Shown here: positions 25,425 to 37,939 of the stretch, in pieces
How the letters are laid out: the number at the start of each line of letters is the position of its first letter
How positions within the stretch are numbered: position 1 is the stretch's first letter
Origin: Phorcus lineatus
Taxonomy: Eukaryota > Mollusca > Gastropoda > Trochida > Trochidae
DNA length: 64,000 bases
Assembly (NCBI GenBank): GCA_921293015.1
Contig: OV121094.1
Span: 40,298,054-40,362,053, forward strand
Direction of reading: 5' to 3'
Position numbers and translations under genes: made by a program
Notes under the pieces: generated by a model
What the model was told of the DNA's origin: nothing
Databases searched by the model: none
Seen by the model: only the letters and a program-made list of their open reading frames with translations

Positions 25425-25625
25425 TTGCACTTTCAGTCGTGTCAGTTTCATGTCAAAATCAAGAGCCTAGTACCTATACAAATATCCACACAACTGTGTA
25501 CAAACAAAGGAGAAGTCTCATTTAACATTCACTATCGAGCCTAAAAGTAAGATCAAAGGTGTCTTGTCAATGGGAAAGGGCAAAACTGATCAACAGGTCT
25601 AGCCTTTCCTTTGATGTTTATAGAC
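25425..25625 (+). repeat. Repeated block H, copy 1
   Basis: Diverged match to 27,085-27,245. Both contain CTTTCA followed by a similar stretch, then AAATAKCCACACAACTGTGT, GTCTCATTTA and a TATCGA/CCT word at similar spacing. The offset is about 1.66 kb. Non-coding. Confidence 0.55.
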
Positions 25626-26526
25626 ATATTTTTTCACAAACCTATATAAATCTCAGGTTTTTGGCGATATTACGTGGATTTTCTTTTACATCGAGTACAG
25701 GATGAATATACTTCTAAGCTAAAATAAACTTTGTTTTCAAACAATCATCATTTTGGAGATAGTTATATGCAATAATAGTTTTAATTTTAGGATCACAGGG
25801 GATATAAGGTACATCTATATAGCAATGGGAATGTAAGAAAGATGATTAACAGACATAAACCAACAGGGGGGATGACAATAACATGGAAAATGTTCAGCTA
25901 TTTTTTTAGTCGAAGGTGTGACACTAGATAGCGATTAATGACATAATTGTATATGCAAAATATATATCATATATACAAGTTTAATCATCATATGCTTTAA
26001 CCGTTTGGATATGTTCTTGAAATTTGAGTTTTTATATATCAACAACTGTTTTTGAAGAGACATGTCAAGATAATATTAATTGTTATAAAATCGTTCTCTA
26101 AAGCATCATAAATCATTTGTGAAATTCATATATAATCAAACCAAATGAGAGCACGCTAACTCTCTGTAATTAATCATTGTTTAGTTAATGAAAATCCTAA
26201 CAGCATAGGTCAATATCTAACGTTATTTGAGCCTTATCAGCTTGAAACAGGCCTGAATGAGCTCGAGCTATGATATTAATTCCAGCTGATGCCTTTCAGT
26301 GAGGCATCAGTTGTGATCTCTCTACTTAAAAGGTTAATCTTTACTCTAGCGCATGAAATAACGACTTACAGAAACAGCATAATGTATTCGGTGATGATGC
26401 AGTACAATTACTACCCCTTTAAAAAATAGGCTTCGTGTATAAAACCCTCTCCTATGTACATTGCTTACATATAATATGGAAACTATGTATACATTAGTGT
26501 ATTGAGTTTTCATGGTTTATTTGTAA

Positions 26527-26724
26527 GATATTCTTAAAAATAAAGAGCTGAAGATGAATCTTTGCATATCAATTCATTACCCTTTGGTTTCACACAAATG
26601 TGAACATCAGGGCATGATACATGTTGTTGATACGCGTGTATACAACCCAGATGATCACATTTGTGTGAAACCGGTTGGTAATGAATTGATATGCAAAGAT
26701 TCATCTTAAGTCTTTTATTCTTAA

Positions 26725-26730
<6 letters not shown>
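26527..26730. repeat. Long near-complete hairpin (MITE-like)
   Basis: About 200 bp fold on themselves. The left arm (26,528-26,625) and right arm (26,635-26,730) are reverse complements with few mismatches in the outer 75 bp (for example ATGAATCTTTGCATATCAAT against ATTGATATGCAAAGATTCAT) and looser pairing toward the centre. The outer ends read ATTCTTAA and TTAAGAAT. A long TA repeat follows directly. This is typical of a palindromic non-autonomous DNA transposon. Transcribed, it would form a long hairpin RNA. Confidence 0.8.

Positions 26731-26774
<44 letters not shown>
26727..26774. repeat. AT dinucleotide microsatellite
   Basis: Roughly 23 uninterrupted AT units immediately right of the palindromic element. 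TA-rich repeats are frequent insertion targets of TA-specific transposons, and may also have expanded from the element's end. Confidence 0.95.
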
Positions 26775-26778
<4 letters not shown>

Positions 26779-27084
26779 ATATGTGGAGAGATGTGAAACA
26801 TATTTACAAAGGTACAGACAAAGATGTGTAGTTAAGTAACACTGATATGTACTCACGGAGTTATCTGATAATAAAATCTTATACTATCTTATATAACTGT
26901 TATATGGTTATTATCTTGTTAAAAAGTCTGCATATTATCAATATTATCTTTGATATTCACTATATATCAGAATAAAACTCTTCATCACTTTATTAAATCA
27001 TAATCAGAAAATAATTTAAGGAAAATCAATTCAAGTTCAGTAGACACACGATAATCAAAAATATGTCATGCCACCATTAAACTT

Positions 27085-27250
27085 TCAATTTTGCTACTTT
27101 TCGTCTATAATCAATATCTCTGTACCTCTTCAAATAGCCACACAACTGTGTGTAACTAATACTGGTGTCTCATTTACCAACTATTATCGACCCTGATGGC
27201 AACGGGAAGTGGAGCAATTGAAGCGTTTGTTCAGTAGCCTCTACAAATCC
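27085..27250 (+). repeat. Repeated block H, copy 2
   Basis: Diverged same-strand partner of 25,425-25,625, separated from it by the palindromic element and the AT repeat. The shared core CCACACAACTGTGT is itself nearly self-complementary. Non-coding. Confidence 0.55.
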
Positions 27251-27539
27251 TAGTATCAAGCCTCTCCACATAGGAGTACGTGTTTCCACATTTAATCACT
27301 TTCGAGTGTACCTATTTCAGAGATTATGTGTTCCTTTCATGAATTGAATACTATATTACAAACCTTAATTTGAAAACATTTACTCTTTGTGCAGAGGCAG
27401 ATATATTGTCGACAGAGAAAAGAAAAGTAAATATACATATTCATTGTTTTGTTCAGAAGATAATAAACAGTCTAGACAAGGACAATGGAAATTGTTACCA
27501 AGGATCAGAGGTGGTATATATTGTTGACGAAGCATTTTA

Positions 27540-28780
27540 AACGAGATATGCCGTTATATTACCGTTATGAGAAGATGGACACAGGGTAGTATTTTTCCTG
27601 TAAGTCACGCGGGAGTTACACCTTTCCTGACATTTGATTGGTTGTTGTGAACCAATTGAAATGACATTGTGCCTGGACTATTTCATTCTTTTCCCGATTG
27701 CTAATTTGATTACCCATATTCTGCATTTAAACAATGGTTATCTGGTCCAGGTAGTTGCCATTTGTTCTTTCTCGGATGTGCCACCGCGAAAGAAGTGAGA
27801 TATGTCTGGTAAATTGCACAGAGGTATAGAAATAAGCGATAATTGAATTACTACGTCACCACATTGAGATTACAGTCACGAAGAAAGCGCCTGGTTTCGT
27901 CCTTTTGTAATGCCGTCATAGACATGAGCGGCTATAACGTCAAACTGCCATCAGTTACGTTACGAGAAATTCAGTTTGAGCTGTCTTGTAGTATTACTGT
28001 AGGCCGTTGCTGACCTCTTCAAATTGATATAAAACTGTAAAATGTAACAATTTTGAATGACGGATATGATAAATTCACTTTCATGAACAACTACATTTAG
28101 CTTTTACTTTGATCTTTTTTACAAATGACAATTTAGCCGTGCGTGGGTGAGTGTCATGTAGAGCCAGAGCACATTTGGATATTAACCAACCGTAATCCTT
28201 CATACAAAAACGATTAGTTCTATTGTATTCGAGTTTTAATCTTTTAAAAACATATGGATAATGTCTGAAACGTTAAAAAATATAAGACAATAACCATCTG
28301 TCTACGGGAAATGACAGATTGTCTTTCCCTCGTTATATTAGAACGTTAGTAAACACTGCCCGAGGAAGACGTCGTCATTGCTCAACAAGGTGACGTTGAA
28401 GATCTTGCAACGTCTGTGTTGGATTAACTGCAGGGCTACAGATAAGGGTCGTACACGCGTAATGTACAACTATAAAATTACTAAGTACGGCCCTAAAATA
28501 AATTCCATGCGTATCATGTACGCACATTTCTGAATTTATCAAGGATGTTCTGATTCATGAATATAATAATTTCACGTTCAGGTTGATTTGACAAACAATT
28601 ATCGATTGTTGATACCTTGTAAAACGAACTTCTAAAATTAAGTACAGCTTCGCCAGTTTCAATCGGTAATACATTGGCGATTTCATTGGTTGATTACCAC
28701 AGTTTACACCTTCGGGTAGCTCTGCTATATGCAAATCACATTCCAGCCTCTAAGCGAAGCAACGAACACTCATTATCATA
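27540..28780. other. GC-richer island, possible regulatory or unannotated exon region
   Basis: Base composition is clearly less AT-rich than the surroundings. It includes an inverted pair of CCAAT-type motifs (TTGATTGGTT ... AACCAATTGA, about 27,636-27,663). Near 28,350-28,430 a 24-codon open frame between stops reads with ordinary-looking codons (EEDVVIAQQGDVEDLATSVLD), too short to identify. No known family, no RNA gene. A promoter or conserved non-coding element is possible. Confidence 0.3.
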
Positions 28781-29204
28781 CAAAAAACTAATCGATAAAT
28801 TGTGCTGATTGCGTTTTACTTTTATCTCGGAGAAACGTATTTCACGGTTTTTGTTTTGAAACGCTAACTATTTACAACTAACTCCAAGTATTTACAGGTG
28901 CAAGGCAAAAAGTTCATCGCTTACAATAATATTTCCTCTCTTGCAATAATTATTAACTTTTGTGAGCCTCCTAGCCTTCAATATTGAAAACTTAAAGAAC
29001 AGTAGTTCTAGCAACTTTATCACTTGCCCTAAAGTGACCAGTACTTAGAATTCCAACCATACATCTAACTACAATGTATGTAACTCTTGATGATATCCTT
29101 TGAGGAATAAACAACACATGGAACAATAAAATTGAGTCAGTTTATTTCTTTGTAAATGTACAGTCATAAACAACATACAAACGTGCTCACACTTTGCAAG
29201 TACT

Positions 29205-29746
29205 AAAGTAGTGAGTATACCCCAAAAGTTTCAGTACACCTCCACTTTATATTCAAGGTGTATGCACACTCACACCTGTTAGCTTGTTGACGAACACGTC
29301 GATCCAGTTCGTCCCAGATGTTGTCAATCGGATTGAGGTCAGGGCTTCGCGATGGCAAATCCAGGACTTGAACACCAGCATGTGTGAGGAAATTCTGCTT
29401 CAGAAGTGATTGTATTGGGCCTAGCGTTGTCTTGCTGAAACGTTAGTCCAGGACCATTTCTCTGCATGGACGGAAGGAGAACAGGTTGCAAAATCTGATC
29501 CCTGTACTGGACAGCATTTAAGTTCCATTAAACAACAACCAGATGAGAACGACCATGTGCACAGAAAGACCCCCAAACCATGACGCTGCCGCCACCAAAT
29601 CGGTCAACTTCATGTACGCAAACTTGAGCCTTGCGTTCACCTTGTCTGCTGTGCACAAGGGCCCTGCCGTCGGCAAATCTCAAGTTTAAGGTGAATCGAG
29701 ATTCGTCACTAAAAACAAAGGGATTCCACTGTCGTTCAGTTAATCG
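29205..29746 (-). pseudogene. Tc1-type transposase relic (catalytic part)
   Basis: Minus-strand translation recovers the Tc1/mariner catalytic core in order: FSDESRF (first D), GGGSVMVWG, NAVQYRDQILQPVLLP, QQDNARPN (second D), then SRSPDLNPID and WDELDRRVRQQA. The frame is broken by an in-frame TAA just before NLNAVQY and by a one-base shift near 29,400. The third catalytic residue is D where Tc1 enzymes have E. The N-terminal DNA-binding half is missing, and the C-terminus runs early into 3' sequence, implying an internal deletion. In an intact element the protein cuts and pastes DNA at TA sites. This copy is dead and older than the element at 51.5 kb. Confidence 0.88.
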
Positions 29747-30216
29747 TAAAGTGCCACTCCTTGAGTTGTTGGTTCATATGCCAAACTTAATCAATGGTGT
29801 CATTTGATAGCAAAGTATCGACTGTTACAACAAAGACACATTTTAAAGCTTATTGTTTTTTACAGTGACCATATGAAGGTAGAACGTCGCAATATGATCG
29901 AAAGCAGGACAGTGGCGCACGTCAAATAGTCAAACGTAATTTTGGAGACTTATCTAAAACAGCCCGGAGGGCAGTTAGAAATTGATATCGTTTGTTAGGT
30001 TACATTACTAGTATCCATGTATAATGGACGTGATATCAACACCTCTGTGCATTTATAAGGCTGTTTTTAGATTTTCATAGAAAACCAGTATTTGTCAAAC
30101 ATATGTCTTTTGGACATGAGAAGTTAAGATGTTTTGAGTTTATATCACTACATATGACATTTAGGTTCATATCAAAGGTAAATAATATGTCATGAAAATC
30201 ATGGAGTGGCTCTTTA
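29747..30216. mobile_element. MITE-like element with TA flanks
   Basis: TAAAGTGCCACTCCTTGA at 29,747-29,764 and TCATGGAGTGGCTCTTTA at 30,199-30,216 are inverted copies differing at two positions. Each outer end is TA, the target duplicated by Tc1/mariner elements, giving a 466-bp body between the two TA sites. No coding capacity is visible inside. The left end abuts the decayed Tc1 transposase, but no transposase remains beyond the right end, so simple insertion into an otherwise continuous relic is not demonstrated. Confidence 0.65.
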
Positions 30217-32165
30217 ATATTATTGCAGAATTCCTTGTGTTGTACAAGTGATATTTTGTTTTAACGTTTCAAGTAGGGAGATATGCCAACTGCATGCAAT
30301 ACGATAATGGTGTTAATTTCTCACTGTCAATCTATACAGTCCGTTAAATAACATAACAATGAAATGTATGCTTATCGGAATTACTTTTATTAAATGCCTC
30401 TTTTCTCATAAACGATGATAATTCAAAATATTGTTCAGTATAACATCTGAACATGTTACTATAACAAACTGCTTGCGTAGGTACATGAACATGCTTACGG
30501 TCTTTTGATAACATGAACCTGAAATTACATTACCATATTTTTCTCATAAATAGATTTTTCTCATGCTTGTCTTTAAGAAAAAAGATTTTTCAAGTGTTAA
30601 TGAGTCTTAACCTTTTCCACACTATTTTATGACATTAATACAATTCCAAAGCAGCCTGGATTTATTGATGACGAATTTCGAATGTTTCAGTTATCTTGTT
30701 TTCACAGACAGCGTAAATTCTTGAAACCAATAATTGAATTGAAGAAACGTCTCATAAACTGGGCTTATTAATTCAAAATCTGTTACTTTATGTTTTACAT
30801 ACGTACGTGTATGTAAAAGTTCTTTTTCAAATATTCAAGCGTATGGCATTTCTTCAAATGATTTATCGTCAAAAGGAAGGGGCACAAATAGTTGTGCCCA
30901 TCATGACAGATTGGTATAACCGGTTATAAAATCTTATAACAGCACGCTTACGCTTTAGTTGTCTTGTGGTTGATTTCCTAGGAAAAACGTAACGTCAAAC
31001 GTCAATGTATATGAACAGAATGCATGTACTTTTTAGTTTGTATTTGAGTTTCGGTTACCCCGTTTAAGTTAGTTTCGTACTTCTGTTGACTGATGTTGAC
31101 ACTCTGTCATTTGATTATTACTTTACAAATACACAGGACCATAATATCCAATAATCAATAATGAAATAGGTCTTGTGTAGATGCTTATTTCAGCCTTTCC
31201 GTTTAGATAAACTCTATAAAAGAGCATTTACTTCACTTTGATGGGATTTGATTTATAGTTGACCTTAGAATTTGATGTATTACCAATGACAATTTGTACT
31301 TGGTTATATGGTAAGTGGGAATTTTTTTCTTTCCTGGAAGATAAGTAGAGATGGATGACGTCAAATGAGTCATTGAAGTTTCTGAGAGTAATTTAATACA
31401 ATGTAAATTTCGGAGCAACAATCTTTTGTCTGAAACAAAGATGTCAGGGAACTGATATCAATGAAAGCGAGATATAACATCTCTACAACTGATAATATAG
31501 GTAGATTACTTTTTTATAATGGTCAAGATATTTAAGATATTTTCAAAATAATCAATTTACAATTATTACTGATATAATTGCAAACATTAATTGATTTCGG
31601 CAGCGCTTGTAAGACTTCTTATTGCCGTAGTAAGATTATTCTCATAAAGACGTCTTTTTAATGAGACTCCTAATTTAATATAAGGAAAACAGGGAGAACA
31701 CAAACAACAAGTAACTAATTTTAACAAAATCACCATGAAAAGACTGAAAACTGTAAATACATTCTAAAACTCTTTATTCAACCTGTTTGGTTATGACAAT
31801 ATTTTTCTCTTGCACTCAATGCTAAATTCGTTTGGGAGCATTTATCTAATGCTGCTTGTTTCTTTGACTTGTTTCCAAAAACAGAGCAACAGTTTACTCC
31901 TCATACGAGAAAGTATTTATTCTTAGAAGGTTGTAATCTGTAAAAATAATTTAAATTGTGACCAAAAAAAGGACCGTGAAAAGGTTTGAAACGACTGCAC
32001 TGTTTATGACTGATGCATTTACCTCCACGTGTTTTTTGCCAATATGAAGGGAGATGTTATCAATACTGCTATCCATTTCTATTAGATGTCTATGCTTTTT
32101 CATCTTAACTCTGACGGAAGAGTCACTGACTATCTTTCACTTACAGATTTGTTATTGATTCTCAA
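30217..32165. other. Non-coding stretch, no gene seen
   Basis: AT-rich, no recognised frame. Near 30,880 GGGCACAAATAGTTGTGCCC is a perfect 8-bp-arm inverted repeat. The minus frame 31,233-31,421 has no recognisable features. Confidence 0.5.
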
Positions 32166-32169
32166 CCCA

Positions 32170-32460
32170 TTGAAGTCGTGAATGTAATCTTGATAAAACT
32201 CTAACAGGGTTGTAGGAACAATACCTTGGCAACATCAATATACCTACATAAAAAAACAATATCTCCATCTTTCGTAAGTTCTACATATTGATACCTCAAG
32301 CTCAGAATTACTTTTAATAAATTGAAACCAATTTCGGAAGTAGAGGTTCGAAGATTGATTTTGGATTGATCCAATACGCTGCCTCATGTCAAGGATTTTA
32401 AGGGATTTCCTGGACTCTTCCTGCTTCTTCCTGATTTTGAAAATCATTAGCATGCTTGTT
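32170..32460 (+). repeat. Repeated block F, copy 2
   Basis: Diverged partner of 19,900-20,230, about 12.2 kb away in the same orientation. The clearest shared part is the direct GATTGATTTTGGATTGATC motif, followed by CTTCCTGATTTTGAAAATC-like sequence. No confirmed coding. Confidence 0.55.
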
Positions 32461-35400
32461 ACACTGACTTAAACATTCTATGTGTTTATTTGTTTTAGTT
32501 AAAAATCTTATCATTGACCATTAATAGAAATTTCATTTTCGATTAGCATGAAAAGCATGTCACAAAGAAAACATTTGCGTAAGTTGCATTAAAAAATCTT
32601 AAACAGAAAATATAAATTGAAGGACAGTTCGCCATAATAAATGAGCTTTGACAGCAAGTCAGGAAACATCAAACGATCAAGGCAACGTAACATGGTCTTC
32701 AAATTTAAAACGCGTTGCTATACATACAACGCTGCTACACATACATCATTACAGATTTCATATAAATATGCTGTCACTTTTTAGTGAGTGTGTGAGTTCT
32801 TGTTTAGCACTGCTTGAGCTACATTTCAGCCATTATAGGCGTGTATCAATTTGAAAGTTTGGTTTTATTCCTTCAAATGTTTGAAATACATACTGAACAA
32901 CATACATAGCTAAACATAGAAGATATAGGGCAAGGAATTTCAATTGGATAATTAATTCACAAGATGTGAACTTGCCGAAAGTGTGAACAAATATTTTGAA
33001 CATTCTCATGGATAGCTGACAAAAAGAAATGTCAGTTTAATTGCCAGTCCAGGAAGTCGTTTCAGGAGAAATTCTTCGGCATTGAATCTGCATCGTTAAC
33101 TGACTTTCTCCCATTTGTGAAACTGTTATTATCGCCAACCTGTACTTAGTATTGATGTCGCATTTAAATTTTTTAAAATAAGGTCATCCAACTGGTTAGG
33201 TTTTAAATCAAATGTGTTCGATAAACAGTAAACTATGCCATTGTATCTTATTTTTTTAGTTTCACTGTTGCTGTATATATTTCATAATAGTAAGTGGTAT
33301 GTCCTGTAAAATATACATTGCCTAGTTGTAGTTAAATGACGTTTCGCTTTATTAGTAATTTCTTACATAGTCTTGTTGTGAAGGAATATGTCATGGAAAG
33401 CAAGTTTCATTTTGATTTAATGTTCTTCATGTTAGATAAAAGTTCGATTATTGGCGCAATTTAGCTGAATGGCGTGACTCATTTTCAGCTAGTTCAACAT
33501 CTTATGTCAGAGTCTGCATTTATCGTATATAAAGATAACAAGTTTTTATTTAACGATTGAACTATTTTTGAGTAACTGAGATCACGTTTGAGACAGTATG
33601 TGTAATACTTCAGCAAAATGTTAGCGTGAGATTAATAAAAGACAATTTCTTTTGCAATGTTGATATCATCGAATAGAAGATCATCACATTTTTTAAATTA
33701 AACCTCATTTACAAATTTTATTCATTTTTTAACAAATATTGACAGCGTAGATTTTTGTCTTGGCGTTTTACTAGTAAATGTTATACATTGAATGTATTTA
33801 CTAAATGGTCTATTCATTCCTTTGAGAGACACTTCTTAGTTTTGGCCATACAGCTGTAGTTGTTGACAGTGCATTTTAGTACGTTACAAATCTACTTTTG
33901 TTTAAATCTCCTTTCTATAATTCTATTTAGTATGAAAGATAGATGTTTAGAGCTCTATCTCACATTTATTTTTCACTATATTTTCAGGTTATTTCTTTTA
34001 ATTTCTGTTAGTCTTGCAGATTAGAAATGCAAATTCTACCATGGCGAACAAACTAATGAATGTAAAATTGATGTTTAAGGACAAACCGAATCCGGAAATA
34101 AAAATATTTACATATGAAACTTAGCATGTTTGTAGACCAAAGTGTGCTGAATTAAAAAAATCAAATAAAAATGGGGGTCACCCTGATCGTTTTCGAGTAA
34201 AGTTGTGTGAAAAAAAGGGGATCACCAGGGGAAAACTGCAAACGTTTTGTCGTTTAAAATCTATATCGATGTTGAGAAAACGCCCACAGCAGCCGCAGTG
34301 AGTCAAGAATGATGGTGGTTTTGGTTGAGCGGCGACCTTGTTGACAGGTTGTGTAAGATTGTTAATCAAGTGAAAAAGTGAAATCTCACTCTACTAGCTC
34401 AATCACCGCATCTAAACAAAATAACCCACTGCACGCTCGACTTTCAACAGTGTTCCATTGTAAATCATTTGACTTTATCACATACTGACTGATGTTTTGT
34501 TACTCCAACATTAAAGACAATTATGCGATATTGTTACTTAATAATCGTTCAAAATCGTCAATAAACTGCTTTTATCTGTTGAAAATATTATGTTTATAAA
34601 CTTGCGCTAAAATATAGGGTTTTCTTCATGATCCTTCGTTCGCATTGATTTAGCCAGGTGTGCTCCACATCTACATGAAGGGATTATTTTTCAACTGACA
34701 CATTTTGTATTATCACAAACGAACTGTTCATATCTGCCTCAGCCAGGTAGCCTTGACAGTGATTCACCTGCTATATTAGTGATACACAGTGCTGACACAG
34801 ATAAGGAGATCCTGAATAATATTCAAGATAGGAAGGTCTATTATACTGTTTGTTCAAAATTCCAGTTGACATTAATACAGCTGTACCATGATCTGCAACA
34901 TTAAAACATGGATTAATGGATTATGATCATACTGTAAAATTTATTTGGGTTTATAAAATGTTGTTTGCTACAATACGAGGATTTCTCGTAAAATAATATT
35001 GCAGCCACAAATATAAACTTTAAATATATGATTAATACTGCCTTTTGAGTAAAGTTTTCAAGTAAATGGAAACAAAAACATAGTCTGATAATCATTATTA
35101 CATGCTGGTACCAAACAAACTAACATGTGATATGAAAATGCAGTGCATAAATCTAAGAATAATCCACAATTATATTAGCCAATCTATGCAACCATAATCA
35201 TGTAAATTCCAAAAGAGGTATTTGGTCAGATCAGATGCATTTCATTCATTCATTATCTAAAATTCATTGAAAGTGGCTTAAAATATGGAAGTACATCATT
35301 GATATATTCATGCATTAAAGAAAATTAGATTATTAGGACATTTGTTACCAAAGATAAAATCTTGCATCTCAAGTTTTAAAGAAAATTAAAAGGTTGTATT

Positions 35401-37930
35401 CGAATTTGGGGTCCAACCTTATATTTTTTTCTGCTTATATTTAATGTTGATAGAAAAGATGTGCCTTTGAATTTTCAAAGTAAATTCTTACATTACAAGT
35501 TTTTTTATGTGAAAATGTTGAAATAGGCTTAAATTTCTCTATGGATATTTTTTTCACAATTTCACCTAATGAGATCTTTTGTCCTGGTGTTTTTCACTTG
35601 CTACTCATAGCATAAGATGTTTTCTTATCGAATCTTCAAAATACATTTACAGGCTTTTGTTCCTTCAAATATGAGTCCCTCACAACCGATCTATAAAACA
35701 ATCATTTATGAAAATTTAATTCTAAACAAGAAATATTAGCTTAATTGAATCAACAATTTACAAATTTACATTAGTAGAGGTATCACATTTTTGAAAATCC
35801 ATCGGCTTTTAATATATGTTTGTATTCATTTTCCAATTTTGATAAGATTGAAATTATTTTGATGAAAAGACTAATTGACAGTTGAAAATGGGGTCATAAC
35901 ATGTTTTTGTTTTAAAATCACTAATTCGACAATCAAACAGAGAATTTATGCTCAATTTTTTTGTCATTCAATTTAGCAAGCTTTTTTACGATGCGCACAG
36001 CTCTGCGCATGAGACGTTTTTTGATGCATAGGGTTTGTCCCCAAAGCATTTTTATTAATATATCATATCATCATACATTAGATTTTATGGAAGGTGGATA
36101 CTTTAAGTAACTGTCGTTATTAGACATTGTTGTTGAAATGAATTTCACAACCTCATTAACATTAAATAAACCGTTTCAATAGCGTATATTGGACAGTGTT
36201 TATTGAATTATTGTTATTCATCTCAAGAACTAGTTAATACACTACAATCAAATATATCTGATTAGTTTTAAATATCACTTGATGATATTAGAAATGTCAT
36301 GTTTAATAAATAGGTATTGAAATTTTAGCTTAATTTTCAATTACTTATGTATAATTCTATTCAAATGGCTATTTCTAAATACCAAAATAAGGAGAATTAG
36401 GTTTTTATTATGATGAATAAATGGAAACAAATCGATAGCTTTACATTCCTCTTCTTTGTGTATACACTTTTGTTTCATCTGAAGATCATGCCATTTAATA
36501 AGAGAAGTTTATGAGCAATGTTGACAGTCAGGTTATGTACTCAATAGTTGATTAATTGAAAGTAATTACTTTATAAACATACAAATTCAATGCAAGAAAA
36601 CTTAAGAACAATAAAAAAATACATCAAAATGACATCAATAAAAGTTTATCTCATGAACTAAGGTTACCTCAGCAAGAATGTTCAGCTTACAAAATGTTAT
36701 TTTTCTTTTTGATTTTTTTGCTGCTCATCGTACATGTAGATGTTATGTCCTTTACGAAATCTATCCTCTGATGACCAGTACAAATGAATTCCTGATCATG
36801 ATATAAATAGGTTTAAATAATATTTACATTTCTTTTATACTGAAAGCTTACGAATCGCATCCTCAATTTCTAATCGTTGGTTGGTGATCGTTGGCCTGTT
36901 TTTCTTTGCAAGCTTGTAAACAAGTATGTTGTTGTTGTCAGAACATATCTATTCATATATACCATTTGCCCTATATTTGAAAATTGCAATGCCACGATTT
37001 ATTCGAGGGCTTTTCTTTTTGACAACATTATCCCAAAGAGATTTGTGCTGCAGATGGAGTTATTAGTTTTGTTTTACAGGTTTATAGAAATAAGCTCATC
37101 AGGCCTTACATATTTGTGTCCCTGGCTCAAGGTTCCTTCCGGAATCGATCTCGAAAACAGTTATGCATATGAGCATTGAACAAGCAATGTGGGTGTAAAG
37201 ATGGATTTCATACAGCTTGAAGAATGTTAGGTAAAGTTAAAGTAAGATGGTGGGCAACATTTCAACAAATGTTACCACATGTCAAGACTGCAAAGCAGAC
37301 ATAAACAATGTGCAACCACTAGTGAGAGTTGTATCTAGTTGATACTGTTATGTATAATATAAGCTTAACTCAAAGGCAGCACATACTAGATTTATTTGAA
37401 TGATGTCTTGATGTCTTGAATTCAGTGACTTTAATAAATGTCATTGCATGAAACTCAAGCTACTTATGGATAAAGTTATGAAATCACTTTTTCTATCTTT
37501 TCTAAAGTTGTAAAATTAAATGAAGTTTAAATTAAGGATAGCAAAGTAGGAACACACAGTAGAATGAATATGAATTAGCAATGAACACATTCACATGTTC
37601 ACACATATACTGTTGTGTCTCCTTACAAGAATGTAACTATGTCCTCGACAAAGATATTACAAGTTGATACTGCAAAAAAATATTTTCAAAGAAACCATTA
37701 TTTCTTCATGATGACAAATTGATATAGTGGTACTACGTCAATGAAATAACACCAAAGGCGAACCTTTTCATTTGAGTAGAACGATATTTTGTTGTTGTTA
37801 TATACTTTGAAGGGTCATCATGATCAAATACGAACAAATGCATTATTAACAGTGAATTTAAGTGACCGATTAAAACTGATTGAAGTATATGTCGAAGTTT
37901 ATTTCTGTCATTATGCGCTTGGAACAGGTA
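32461..37930. other. Long non-coding stretch
   Basis: AT-rich sequence with no recognised gene. Frames at 32,648-32,854, 34,913-35,095, 36,877-37,179 and 37,733-38,017 were inspected and have no domain, no flanking gene context and AT-driven composition. A small GC-richer patch at 34,160-34,450 is listed separately. Confidence 0.5.
34160..34450. other. GC-richer patch, possible dispersed repeat
   Basis: Contains two similar phrases, ATGGGGGTCACC and AAGGGGATCACCAGGGG, about 50 bp apart, then a CAGCAGCCGCAG-rich segment unlike the neighbouring DNA. A minus frame (34,178-34,369) spans it but matches no family I know. It could be an old repeat or an untranslated exon. Confidence 0.25.
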
Positions 37931-37939
37931 GAACAAGTT

